A DNA stretch of 18,351 bases from Stephanodiscus triporus (GCA_036939755.1 JALLAZ010004515.1:1-18351), one strand, 5' to 3'; positions 1-10,030 are shown, numbered from the stretch's first letter. Numbers and translations are program-made. The notes: generated from the letters alone by a model not told the origin.

Positions 1-194
1 GCAAAAATCTCGATATTCAGAGACCCGATGGTAAATTGAGGTCAAACGTACAGTAACACCCTAAAAAATTCTGAATCATTCAGCTGTCACTTCGCGGCAC
101 ATGGTTTAACTCGTGCCAAAGCGCCGGCTCCAACCCAACACACCAAGAACAACCTGCCGTCCGCCAAATGTCATCGACGCAACTTCATAATTCT

Positions 195-1337
195 ATGGCA
201 GCTTGGTTTCTTGGGGCGCCCATCTCCAAGGCTATCGCCATATCAACATCTGTCGTGTACGTGATCGCAGAGATGAATAAGTGGCATGACGCGCTGATTT
301 TGGGTGAGTGGAAATTGCGAATAATTATTCGCCACGACCTTTGACCAAAGATACAATAATACGAAGTATTTTCTTTCTGGTATGTTTGTCTCGTCGTTCG
401 CTCACTTTTTTCTTCAAAGACGTCACGAAAATCTTCGACCAGGCACAATTCTACAGAATATTTGTCAGCAATTTTACCTTTTCTTCTTTGGGAGAGCTTG
501 TCTTTGGTTCCATCGCATTATTTCCGCTGATGAGGCGGTTCGAGCGTGAGGTGCGTCGATTCTCTGATGGCTTTTGAGAACACGCTGAATAACCTCCATA
601 ATCGATCTTTTCGTGCACCTGTCTCTTCATTTTCTAGATGGGCAGTAGGAGGTTCGCTGCGTTTTTAGTCTATACATCGGTGCTTTCTACCATAGTGGAA
701 CTGGTATTTTTCAATATTTTCTTCGATATCGAGAGATATTCGGGCCCGTATCCACAGCTTGGGGCGGTGCTTGCGTTGTACCATCGATTTACTCCTCGGT
801 TGCACCCGCAATTCTTTGGCATTCTGGGATGCTCTTTTAGTGAAAAGTCTCTGACCTATGGTCTCTGTGCACAAGTGATTTTATTTGGGGGCTTGAGCAC
901 TATCGTTCCCACATTTGTTGGGTTCATTTCTGGCATTCTGTGCGTGAATTTCAGCGAAAATGAGCTTCCAGAACTCGTGTACACCTTGGGACAATTCTTG
1001 GGAAAAGCAATTGTGGACGAAGGTATGACATTGTTTGTTTTACGCATCAGGAAAATTCTATCGGTTCAATTCTCACTTTCGGATGTTGCATGCAGCACCC
1101 GCAATAATGATGTCGCGGTCAGTGCAGCGAGGAGCAGAGAGAGGGAATCGACCGCGACGGGCCGTTGATGGTGGGAGAGCGACAGCTCCAACAGCGGTAC
1201 AGCGTCCTCCTCCTCCGCCACCAGAGGAGGCGATTGATCAACTTACGAGCATGGGATTTGATCGACAGGCCGTAATTCGAGCACTGCAACAAACCGACAA
1301 CAATATCGAAGCGGCAGCAAACCGACTTATGGGCTGA
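195..1337 (+). CDS. UBAC2: UBAC2-like rhomboid pseudoprotease with C-terminal UBA domain
   Basis: Four exons are supported by GT-AG borders and matching phases: 195-303, 420-550, 638-1022 and 1096-1337, giving 288 aa. The N-terminal three quarters are hydrophobic with several likely membrane spans. The stretch FEREMGSRRFAAFL, formed across the exon 2-3 junction, matches the signature of UBAC2/Dsc2-type rhomboid-like proteins. No rhomboid GxSG/His dyad is evident, so it is probably a non-proteolytic member. A proline run leads into a UBA domain at about residues 252-288 (MGFDRQAVIRAL, ending in LMG), which binds ubiquitin. Family members sit in the ER membrane and act in ER-associated degradation and lipid-droplet protein trafficking. 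The start is the first ATG of exon 1, followed by a hydrophobic segment. Its stop lies 95 nt from the stop of the opposite-strand neighbour. Family assignment is firm; the ER role is inferred from the family. Confidence 0.85.
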
Positions 1338-1432
1338 AATTAATTGAGGAAGCTTCAATCAGTAGTTCATTAAAGTAGCTTTCAATTTTAGCAACAAGGA
1401 AAATCAACTGAAGTGATGCGGTTGCAATCCTT

Positions 1433-3551
1433 TCAGATCCCCAACGAGCTGTCATCACGACCAATCTCTTCGCCAAAAAAGTCTCGAATGAGCTGATAGA
1501 CTTCAACAAAACCTATTTCAAAAGTCTTTTGCTGCTGTCCAGGCAAAAGATCATTATCAAATCCAGCTGCAGAATAACTCTCCCCCTTAATCAGGTCTCT
1601 GTCTAAGCGGAGGCCATTTGTTCCGTCTCGATTCGAACCCATTGCAACGTAATCACTCCGTGCAATCATGACCTGCTCTCTTAATGTCTGATGCTCCATG
1701 TCGTCAATAGTACCTGAAACATCGGGAGCTTTGGGAAACCAGTAGAAACATTGCGGGTCAGGATTCATTCTGAACATAAAGCATTCCCCGTCTCCGATAG
1801 AATGACAATTTTTTCTCCAGGCATGAGATGCAAACATTCCAATTATTGAGGAGTGATTACCAATGATGGCTTCGACCAATATCACAGTATTTTTTGCCCT
1901 CTGACATTCTTCGTAAAATGAAGTTAACGAGCGCCCATGTTTCTCAGTGGAGTAAATCAAATCAAGCTTTGTCGACTTCAGTGACGGAGGGAGCCATCGG
2001 GCCAAATTGGATCGGACTGATGCCGGCTTCGCAAGTATACACCCGTCGGATGTGAAGCCAATAGGCTTGGGTGGTGTTTGGTCAACGTATGTTGGCATAT
2101 TTTCCAGCGCCCAATGTTCATGAAATCTATTCATGCGACTGAGTAAACGCCGTCTGGGATATCGCATTGCTATTGTCTCAAATTTAGGAAACATTATCTG
2201 GAGGTGTTTTTGAAAAGTGAATGCTCTATCAAGTGTCCTATGTCTTATTTCATTCCACCACGACTTGGAGTCTGTCAGAAGCAGCGACTTTGCCATAATG
2301 ATAACAGTGCACACGACTGCCAGCTTAGCAGGTGAAAATGGATGAAAAATGGAATCGCCAACAATACGATACTTACCTTGAGATCTTTCTTTGGAATCAG
2401 CATCAACAGGGAAAGTGCAAGGCGAAAGATGGCTTTGCACCCTTCAATCACGAATACATCCATGAATCGTAACATATCCTATACGCAATAATGACAGTAC
2501 ACGTTTGTGGAAATGACAGGAATAGACAAAAATAGTTCTAGCACATTAATCAACTCACCTCTCGCTTCAGAATAGTGCTGAAGAATCGTTTGAATATCGG
2601 ATCAAGGCCCGACTGAGGATCCAACGCTCCGCACTTCTCCATGACCTTGTAAGTAGCTGGAAACATTTGTTCGACGAAGAATGAGTACGTCTTACACCAT
2701 GAATAGTACTCCTTTTGAGAGACCGGCAGAAAGTGCGACGAGTCGTCAATCATCTCTCGTATTGTCGCGAAGACATAACTTTCCCGCATGTGAGTCAATA
2801 GTATCGCAGCTGCATGGAATTGCAGGGGAAAATGTAGTGATGCGACAATGCGCGTGTCAGCAACTAAAGAACATCACGATCGTATAAGCTTACCGATGTC
2901 GGGTAGGGGCGGGCAGTACTCAATACCAAGGACTTGATGTACAGCACACAGTATGCCAGTCAAAGATCTGACGTTGAGTTCTGAAATCGACTTCTGATTT
3001 GGCGTTGGCATATTCCACTCTTCAAAGTCGTGTCGTATCAGTTGATGTAGCGCTTGTTGTCCGAGTCCGAGATCTGGAGCAATGACATCATCCCGATCCG
3101 ACGAATTCGGAAACGCTGCTTTGAGCGCATAATTCCACTTCGCTTCAATCTTCTTCTCGTGGCCTACGGTCCCATAAGAATCTGTTTCGGAAATTGGTAA
3201 ATGCGGATTGGCAATCCTTGCCACGGATGAGATCCAGACTGGTATTGAATTGAATGAAGATTCATACATGTTCAGAGAAGCGTAAGCACGGCGTGCGTTG
3301 GAGGGAACAAATAAGTGATGACCATGACAGCATTGATACGACCTACCCGCACATCGCAACTGAGGCGGCAGCCCCGATCGACACAGTTTCTTGAGCAGCT
3401 TCAGGGAATGTTTCTCATTTTTTGCTCCCATCACCAGCGGCGGTCCAACTGAATACCCATCGTCCCTTCCTGGCGATATGATGTGCCCGAACAGAGAATC
3501 AACCGATTCAACGAACGGTGCGTTATCCTGATTCGACACGCGGGGTTGCAT
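1433..3551 (-). CDS. TBC-TLDc domain protein (TBC1D24-like)
   Basis: Five exons on the minus strand, 3551-3347, 3238-2894, 2809-2559, 2478-2377 and 2323-1433, keep phase throughout and give 597 aa. A TBC (Rab-GAP type) domain covers roughly residues 50-300: CRSGLPPQLRCAVWI, restored by splicing the first intron, matches its opening, and RFMDVFVIEGCKAIFR its closing helices. A TLDc domain follows at about 410-580 (LIYSTEKHGRSL, GDGECFMFR, ending FEIGFVEVYQL). This order and length match TBC1D24/Skywalker, which acts in vesicle trafficking and oxidative-stress resistance. The usual arginine finger (IxxDxxR) appears as IRHDFEE and the glutamine finger region as EYCPP, so GAP activity is doubtful. 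The first intron (108 nt) has no in-frame stop. The start ATG at 3551 has A at -3; an extra upstream exon is possible. Confidence 0.85.
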
Positions 3552-4005
3552 GATTGTGAGCGTGGCGAATAGTAAATTATTTCTGTTCCCAATCAAAGAG
3601 GTGTCGCGAAAAGATGATGATGGCCTCGCCGTTCGTCGGCTGTGGTCGGCCCGCCGTTTCGCTTCGCGAGAACGGGTTGCCGCCGGGGCGAGAGAGGGTT
3701 CGCCGTTCAACAAGTAAAATAAATAGAGTACGTTGTATGTAATTTTTACATACGATACCATACTACCAACGATACTTCTTGTATGACAACAAAATCAATA
3801 TAAGTCTCAGAGCAGCCCCAGGCAAGGAGGATCTAGCCGCCGGCCGTCATCCACCGCCGCCATACCGTCGACGTCAATATCCGCCGCAATCGTCGACGAA
3901 GCAGCCGCCGACATTGATATCCCCTGACGCCGACATTGACGCGCTTTGTGTCTTCGCGGCGGCTGTCCTTCCTCAGGAAAATCGAGGACTACCTAGAGAG
4001 AGAAC
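3552..4005. promoter_or_regulatory. Divergent intergenic spacer (454 nt)
   Basis: This spacer separates the starts of the TBC-TLDc gene (-) and the LRR gene (+), so it should hold both 5' leaders and promoters. Both strands have open frames, but neither encodes anything recognisable; the 3779-4159 frame is proline/arginine-rich and runs into the LRR gene in another frame. At 3754-3785 there is a cluster of GATAC/GTATC-type words, including ACGATACCATACTACC followed by ACGATAC. This resembles the repeat words at 8341 and 15886. No defined promoter element was identified. Confidence 0.45.
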
Positions 4006-7000
4006 ATGGTCGATTACTCTGATGACGACTCTGCGAGCGGTGGTGGGGGTAAACGATACTCCTATTCGTTTAGTCCCGGCAAATCGCATCATGACGCTGA
4101 GAGTGACGCAGAGGACGATGTCAACTATTCCTACTCCAACGCTGTTTCCGCTGCATTGAAATCACCCACGAATGGCAGCAGTGCCACATCCGACGATTCT
4201 CATTCCGAAAAATACCGTGGGGCGCGTTTTGATCACGAGCTCGACGACGTGGAAGAGACGATTGAGTTTGATCGTCCCTCTCACGAGCGGTCTGGGACCC
4301 AAAGAGCCAATCAAGAGTATTACGATGTTTTAGAAATGGCATCAAATCGTCTGCGACAAGACAACTTCGTAATTGGTGGAGACGAGTCGTCCGGGGACGA
4401 AGGTTAGTTTGATTCGAGTGAATCTTTAACAAAGAGGTTCTTGTCTTTAATCTCTCTCAACTATTCATTGAATCGTTCTACTTTGCACGCGTCGTTGGCC
4501 TTCTTGGAATAAAGCCGTGCGGCCTAAGAAAAAGAAGAAGAAAAAATCAAAGAAAGAAAAGCGAAAAGGTCAAATGACATTTGAAGACGATGAAGAGAAT
4601 GCAGATGCGTCTCGAAGATCCGCCGTTTTCAAGTCCTTCATACCGCCATCCATGATGATATCCCATGGGGGCGTCAGAAAATCTTTTAAGTCTGCAATAA
4701 CCAAGGATGATCTTGCCGCTATTGGATATGGAGATACTGTGAAGGAGACGGACATTGACCCTAATGACGACCTCCCTATTTATTGGAATCCTGCAGCTCT
4801 TGTCACTGCTTCGCAATCTAGACTGTCGGATGGAAGGATTGACAAGCATGGATTTTACACAAATATGAAAGTGCGCGCGGGCTCGGCGTACGGTAAGGTT
4901 CAAACTTTGGTAAAGGGAAATCAGGACCAAATTGACAACAACTTTAACCTTCACAGTATCGGAAAATCTCAGAAAAAGACGTACACCCCCCTTGGGAAAT
5001 TAGATGATAGCATTGTTTGGGGCGATGATGAGACTGTGACAGATCGTAAAGGTGGTGGCGCAGGAGCAGGTCGTGAAGGTGGTGGTGCGCGAGGAGATCG
5101 TGAAGCTGATGGCATTGAAATGTCGGACACAAGAGCAGCTCATAAAGCTGATGTCATTGAGGTGGTGGATGATTGCAGCTTTTCTGAGCTGGATGAAGTC
5201 AACTCGAATTATCTGATCAATGAAAAACTTATCAAGAAATTGATGTGGCAAAGAGATAAACGACGTCTTGGGATCATTTCGACTGTAGCACTTGCAATTT
5301 TCTGCATATGGCTTGGTCTGTACCTTGGCCTTGCTGTTAGAAGCTCTTCTCATTCTCAATCTTCGACGGTGCCAGGTGATGATGGTATAGATAGAAGTCC
5401 TCCACCTTCACGCCCTCGTCCACCAGCTCCTATTGAACCGATTCATGGGTTTGATAATGGTTCTAGCTCACATCCCATTACTGCGACAGAACTTCGTTAC
5501 ATTGTGAATCAAATTACAACGGATCCGTCGGTTTTGAGCAACCCACATACTCCACAAGCAAAAGCCTTTGAGTGGTGTAAAAACGACATTAAGATATACT
5601 CCGTTGACATTACATCTCGGGTTGCGAATAGATATGCTCTTGCGACTTTATATTATTCAACTAATGGCACTAAATGGGCAACAAACAAGGTAAAAACTGT
5701 TCAATTTATAATGATATTGTCTGCAATTACACAGCCGCAAACGTCCCTAACCCTGACAGTAATTTCTTTGCAGTTTTGGGGAAATGGCCATGAGTGCGAA
5801 TGGTACGGTGTTGGTTGTGAATCTGGTGACAATAATACCGTTTCTGTCACCTATTTGGATTTGAACAACAATAATCTGGTTGGCACCATACCCCCAGAGA
5901 TTGGATGGATTTATACTCTGGAGCAAAGTGAGTCTGAAAACTGACTTCCGGATGAGTTTGAAGTGACCCACATATTCGCATAACTTGTCTCGTTCCATTG
6001 AAAACAGTCCATCTCTGGGGCAACAATTTGGTAGGAAGCATACCGAATACACTCTCTCAACTTGGCAACTTGCACACACTATACTTGAATGCAAATTACT
6101 TAAGTGGAGAAATGGGCGACGCATTCAACAAGTTACAAAAACTCAAGCATCTGGATCTCTCGAACAATAGACTTCGTGGCCACATTCCTCATGGTTTAGG
6201 CAGCCTGTCCGATTTGCGCGATTTGCGCCTCAGCAACAATCTCTTAACGTCTGCATTCCCTATGTCATTGATAAGCTTATCCAATCTTGAAACGTTGCTT
6301 CTTGATTCCAATTCCATCAGCGGGTCATTGCCCTCTTTGGTAGGCAGAATGAAATCGCTTGTGACAATAAGGTATGTAAATCAATGTTGAAGAGACGTCA
6401 CTTAGTTCTCATATCAGTACAAAGAAAACCCTAACGACAAACCACAGGATACATGATAATGACCTCAAAGGAAAAGTCCCTTCTTTTGTTGATGCAAAAG
6501 TCCTTGAGGAAGCTCAGTAAGTGACAACAAACCCCAATATACTATTTCTTCCTCGTCAAAGTAGTCTAACTTTCCATTGATATTAATTTGCGCTATTGTT
6601 GTGCTTTTTACGCTCTTTAGCTTTGATGGGAATTTTTTCTCTGGCACGATACCAAATTTTGGCTCACAGCGTCTAAGGGAGATCTATCTAGGTCGGAATG
6701 CCTTGACAGGGAGCATCCCTGATATTATTGGGAGTTTGGCAAAGTTAGAGATATTCAGTGCCAGTGGAAATAAGCTGAATTCAACCATCCCGAGCTCTAT
6801 CTCTGATGCAACGCAACTAAACATCCTTGATTTGTCGTACAACAAACTTACTGGAGAAATCCCTCGTGAGATCTCAAATTTGGTCCTATTACATGAGATA
6901 CGACTAGATCACAATAGACTACGTGGCTTTCCTGATTTAGGTCAGTTGAAGCACCTCGAGATCGTACATCTCAACAATAATCTACTTGATGGCAAGCTGA

Positions 7001-7265
7001 ATCTTCCGCTGGACATGGGGGATCTAGAAAATCTGAAAGAATTCGCCATTCAGAATAACGACCTCACGGGTGTTATCAACGAATTCATGTGTGACCTCTT
7101 ACTAGATGTTCTAACGAGCGATTGTTGGGGATCGCCGCCACAAGTAGATTGCGTGAGTTGGACATATTTTGCCAATTCCATGTGTTTTTTCCCGCCACGC
7201 CTTTTTACCTCCATCTGTTTGTCGTCTACCTAAACCTTTAGCCCTGTTGTACGGAGTGCTATTAG
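4006..7265 (+). CDS. LRR membrane protein with long acidic N-terminal domain
   Basis: Seven exons (4006-4402, 4515-5689, 5774-5927, 6008-6371, 6448-6516, 6621-7152, 7242-7265) join in phase to give 904 aa. Residues 1-380 are hydrophilic and acidic, Ser/Asp/Glu-rich, with one Lys cluster (RPKKKKKKKSKKEKRK) just after the first intron. One membrane segment lies at about 385-407 (IISTVALAIFCIWLGLYLGL), preceded by KRR, so the N-terminus is probably cytosolic. A proline-rich stalk leads to the LRR cap CEWYGVGC and about 13 plant-type repeats (LxxNxLxGxIP). The last 24-nt exon supplies PCCTECY, a cysteine tail typical of diatom LRR proteins. No kinase domain is present. It is likely a surface adhesion or receptor-like protein; the ligand is unknown. 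The second intron (84 nt) has no in-frame stop. The start is the ATG before the acidic region; no signal peptide is seen. Confidence 0.85.
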
Positions 7266-7495
7266 ATTAAGCTCGTCCTCCCACCAACGTGCCTGCTTAA
7301 ATTTAATAGCAAATTTTTTTTGACTCAAACAAAACTTAATCATAAGTAGGCTTATCACCTATCACGATTCACCTTTCAACCGAAAATAATCCACATTTTT
7401 CATGATGCAGTCTTGTTCGATTTTCGTCAGTAGGGTTGCACTGTATTGTCTTGGTGGAATCATTACGCTCCTCATGTGCTGAATCCTTGCAAATT

Positions 7496-8029
7496 TCACG
7501 GATGCAACGATTCAGTACAATTAATAGCTTTGCTCCACGAGAATACAAATCCAGTCCCAGCACATTTTTGGCAAGCCTCCACCCCATCACTGCAGACAGG
7601 GCAATCTTTTCCAATACCTTCATAAAATAATGCATCTGTATTACCCCCTATGGCTGACATCATGCTTGTCCCCTCACAAAAACGGCATGCCATTCCGCCA
7701 CTGCCTTCGCAATACGTGCATTTATCTGGCTCCGAGTCTGGCCACCACAGCGCGCGTGAACGTCGGGGTGCTCTTTGTTTGGAGTTGCTTATTTTTGTGC
7801 TGTCCTCTTTTATCTTTTCTGGAGTTGCCGTCATTGAGTCGTCACCAAAAGGGAAATCACCGCATAGATCCTCACAATCGTCGTCCACAAACACCGCAAA
7901 TAATGTGCAAGTGGACGTGGGGCGACAGAGTGAGATTTTCCCTGTTGAGAAGGCTTTGATTGGAAGTATGGCAAATCCGAGGCAAACAATCAGCATAATT
8001 ATCAATGAAGGAAGCCGTAGAGAGCGCAT
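7496..8029 (-). CDS. Plastid-targeted DnaJ-type zinc-finger protein
   Basis: This is a 177-aa intronless protein. Residues 1-26 form a signal peptide (hydrophobic LIIMLIVCLGFAILPIKA) followed by Phe27, matching the A|F cleavage motif of diatom complex plastids, then a Ser/Thr-containing transit-like stretch. The C-terminal half has four CxxC knuckles at C104/C107, C115/C118, C143/C146 and C153/C156, of which the first and last keep the full CxxCxGxG form. No J-domain is present, as in the BSD2/LQY1 class of plastid thiol and chaperone helpers. It probably assists folding or repair of plastid proteins; the client is unknown. The start at 8029 has A at -3 and places the signal peptide at the N-terminus; an in-frame ATG at 8050 is the alternative. 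Its 3' end faces that of the LRR gene across about 230 nt. Confidence 0.8.
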   Translation of the reverse strand: MRSLRLPSLIIMLIVCLGFAILPIKAFSTGKISLCRPTSTCTLFAVFVDDDCEDLCGDFPFGDDSMTATPEKIKEDSTKISNSKQRAPRRSRALWWPDSEPDKCTYCEGSGGMACRFCEGTSMMSAIGGNTDALFYEGIGKDCPVCSDGVEACQKCAGTGFVFSWSKAINCTESLHP

Positions 8030-8622
8030 TGTCGGAATCTTCTCTAGCATGAGGGAGGTCGGTTTGGTTTGATGAATGGTGGATTGAGTGAGGTGAGAAG
8101 GTGCTTGATGATGTGTTTCAGAGAAAAGTAATACGATAGTGGTTCTTTCAATATATTTTGAGGGATACAGACGCCTCTGAGCAGATGGCGCAGTTGGCAA
8201 GAACAGATGGCTTCATTTTTTTCACTGTCACCCGTGGGTAGATACGTATCTACGTACCATAGACCGGGAACCAGCTAATGTTTTAGGATGCGACAGCTAA
8301 ATCGATCGGAGGCTCTTGTTCCCCATATCGTAAAAAGTTNATACCAAACGATACCAAACGATACCAAACGATACCAAACGATACCAAACGATACGTACAC
8401 GATAGAGATAGAGTGTATGATTGGTGGCTATACAAAAAATACCTGCCAAACGGACTATCACTCCGCTTCCCCCCCCCCACAATCACCATGACCGACAACA
8501 GTCTGCTCCACACATGGGTGAGGTGTTCTTTGTTTGGTGGTTTGGCAAGACAGCAAACAACTCATACACAACAACAACACAACACGCACAGCTCGATCCG
8601 GAAGAAGAAAGACAAGCGAAAG
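8030..8622. other. Gene-free spacer with assembly join
   Basis: This spacer lies between the starts of the plastid zinc-finger gene (-) and the TXNDC9-like gene (+). It contains the single N at 8340 and a 10-bp tandem repeat directly after it. The open frame starting at 8413 is simply the upstream extension of the TXNDC9-like frame and is not supported as coding. Nothing else is recognised. Confidence 0.6.
8341..8394 (+). repeat. 10-bp tandem repeat (ATACCAAACG), 5.4 copies
   Basis: Five perfect copies of ATACCAAACG plus a partial copy (ATAC) run without a mismatch. The array begins immediately after the N at 8340, so its true copy number and left border are not known. It lies in a divergent intergenic region. 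Confidence 0.95.
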
Positions 8623-9465
8623 ATGGACCTAGGCTTCGGCTCATCGAATCAGGTCCTCGGCGATCAGGCCGCCAACACCATCCTTCGCGCCACGGCCGCT
8701 CAGGAATCCGCCATCCAGGCCGAGATATCCAAGTGCGACGCAATCCTACACGACGCGGCGGACTCTGAGCTCGAGAAATTGCGCGAGCGACGACTCGCGA
8801 GCATGAAGGCCGCGTCGGTCCAGCGCGCCACGTGGCTCGCGAACGGCCACGGCGTGTACGACAAGGACCTGACGTCGAGCTCCGGCGGACACGGTCATTC
8901 CGGCGACGTCGCCAGGTCGTTCTTCGACGCGTCGTCCAAGAGCGAGAGGCTGGTCGTGCACTTCCACCGATCGACGACTAGGTCGTGCGACGCCTTCCAT
9001 CGCGCGTTGTCCGTATTGGCCCCGCGTCATCCCGAGACGAGGTTCGTGGGAATAAACGTGGAGGGATGCGACGACGCGCGAGGCGGCGGGTCGGGATCCG
9101 GTTCGAAATTCTTGGTCGAGAGGCTCGGGATAGTCGTCATGCCGACGCTACTGATCGTCAGGGATCGCAGGGCGGTACATCAGGTCAGGGGATTCGACGA
9201 GCTCGGGGGGAGGGAGGACTTCGCGGTACGGGACCTGGCGCGCGTCCTCGCTGGACACGGAGCCCTGACGAGGAGGGACGACGACGAGGAGGTGGAGGCG
9301 CCGATGTCGTCGTCGTTCGGGGGTAGCGGGGCCGGTAGCATCGGGGGTAGTCGGGGGGGGGCATCGGCGGCGGGGCTAAGAATGTTCGGTTTCGGAAGCG
9401 GGACGACGGGGGACCGCGGACCGCGCGCGGGGGGGTATGACGATTTCGACAGCGACGAGGATTGA
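8623..9465 (+). CDS. TXNDC9: TXNDC9/PLP3-like thioredoxin-fold protein
   Basis: This intronless gene encodes 280 aa. A helical N-terminus (LRERRLASM) leads to the family motif WLANGHGVY (residues 71-79), then a thioredoxin-like fold: VVHFHRSTTRSC (111-122) replaces the redox strand and CxxC motif, VMPT (172-175) holds the cis-proline, and GFDELGGREDF (190-200) matches the family's GF.DLG..DDF block. TXNDC9/PLP3 proteins are cytosolic partners of the CCT chaperonin in tubulin and actin folding and are not active thioredoxins. Unusual here are a Gly/Ser insert inside the fold (about 154-161) and a Gly-rich tail after residue 228 ending in acidic FDSDED. ATG 8623 is chosen because upstream frame sequence is low-complexity. 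GC content is clearly higher than in the genes left of 8340. Confidence 0.85.
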   Translation: MDLGFGSSNQVLGDQAANTILRATAAQESAIQAEISKCDAILHDAADSELEKLRERRLASMKAASVQRATWLANGHGVYDKDLTSSSGGHGHSGDVARSFFDASSKSERLVVHFHRSTTRSCDAFHRALSVLAPRHPETRFVGINVEGCDDARGGGSGSGSKFLVERLGIVVMPTLLIVRDRRAVHQVRGFDELGGREDFAVRDLARVLAGHGALTRRDDDEEVEAPMSSSFGGSGAGSIGGSRGGASAAGLRMFGFGSGTTGDRGPRAGGYDDFDSDED

Positions 9466-9505
9466 TGATATATCCCTATTCCTTTCTTAATCGTAAACGG
9501 CCCCC

Positions 9506-9552
9506 GATTAAATCTCTACACTATAGAGGATTAAATCTCTACAATGTAGAGA
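9506..9552. repeat. Paired 15-bp direct repeat with hairpin
   Basis: GATTAAATCTCTACA occurs at 9506-9520 and 9529-9543 (23-bp spacing). The second copy opens a perfect 8-bp inverted repeat (TCTCTACA-A-TGTAGAGA, 9536-9552); the first is followed by an imperfect version. It sits between the TXNDC9-like stop and the stop of the opposite-strand fragment, so a role in transcript ends is possible but unproven. Confidence 0.7.
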
Positions 9553-9960
9553 TAAAAAATTTGTAGCGATTATATTTCTTAGTTAAATTTTTACCCTTCT
9601 CATTCTTGCCATAGGATTGCACCGGTTTCAGCTCCCCGCACGAGAAACACCGCCTTGATTGTCCGACCTCGACCCACTCGTCGACGTTATCACCATGAGG
9701 AAGAACGTCCTTGGCGCTCGAAACGCTAGCCTTCGCGTTTGCGAGGAGGACCATCGTCCTCTTCCTCCAAAACGCCGAATCGATCACGTCCTCGTCGAAG
9801 TTCTTTGCCTTCAGGGGATACTGTGCCATTTGGGTTTTCGACAGGAGTTTGATGAAATAAATGAAATTCTAAATCGAACGAGGGGACACACACCTTGACA
9901 CTACTCACGTCTTCTAATTTGGGAACTTCACCGATCGCCTCCAAAACCCAATAAGCATTC
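9539..9960 (-). pseudogene. Orphan 3' exons of an ankyrin-gene-like locus
   Basis: On the minus strand an exon piece runs from about 9960 to 9909 (WVLEAIGEVPKLED), has a GTGAGT donor at 9908, an 88-nt intron and a CACAG acceptor, then an exon from 9820 to the stop at 9539. The second exon encodes FWRKRTMVLLANAKAS and a CxxC segment, RCFSCGELKPV. The upstream exon piece has no start; just above it lies an in-frame TAG (which could also be an acceptor AG) and then the LCB1 gene. The same coding string occurs at 17338-17381 as the 3' end of the ankyrin gene, which lacks further exons there. This may be a truncated paralogue, or the true 3' part of that gene misplaced by assembly. A further intron after SYGKNEKG, which would replace the last residues, is possible. 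Confidence 0.55.
9898..9952 (+). repeat. 55-bp exact repeat, copy 1
   Basis: This segment is identical base for base to 17327-17381. The next eight bases differ at the first three and agree at the last five. On the minus strand it contains the end of an exon and its splice donor. Confidence 0.95.
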
Positions 9961-10030
9961 TATTTTACTCTTACGGACTTTCGTTATCTATCAAGGATCG
10001 ATTCCAGCTAGCGCCAAATGCCACTCTTCA

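Noticed and set aside
71..83. Small palindrome CTGAATCATTCAG upstream of the UBAC2-like gene
   Set aside because: A single 13-bp palindrome in AT-leaning sequence is expected by chance and has no supporting context.
3779..4159. 126-aa plus-strand open frame before the LRR gene
   Set aside because: It overlaps the LRR start in another frame, is Pro/Arg-rich and has no recognisable domain.
8183..8250. tRNA-like start (GATGGCGCAGTTGGCAAGA)
   Set aside because: It resembles a D-arm, but no T-arm (GGTTCGA-type) or paired acceptor stem follows.
8341..8394. CRISPR-like array
   Set aside because: The units are 10 bp with no spacers; this is a simple tandem repeat in a eukaryotic context.
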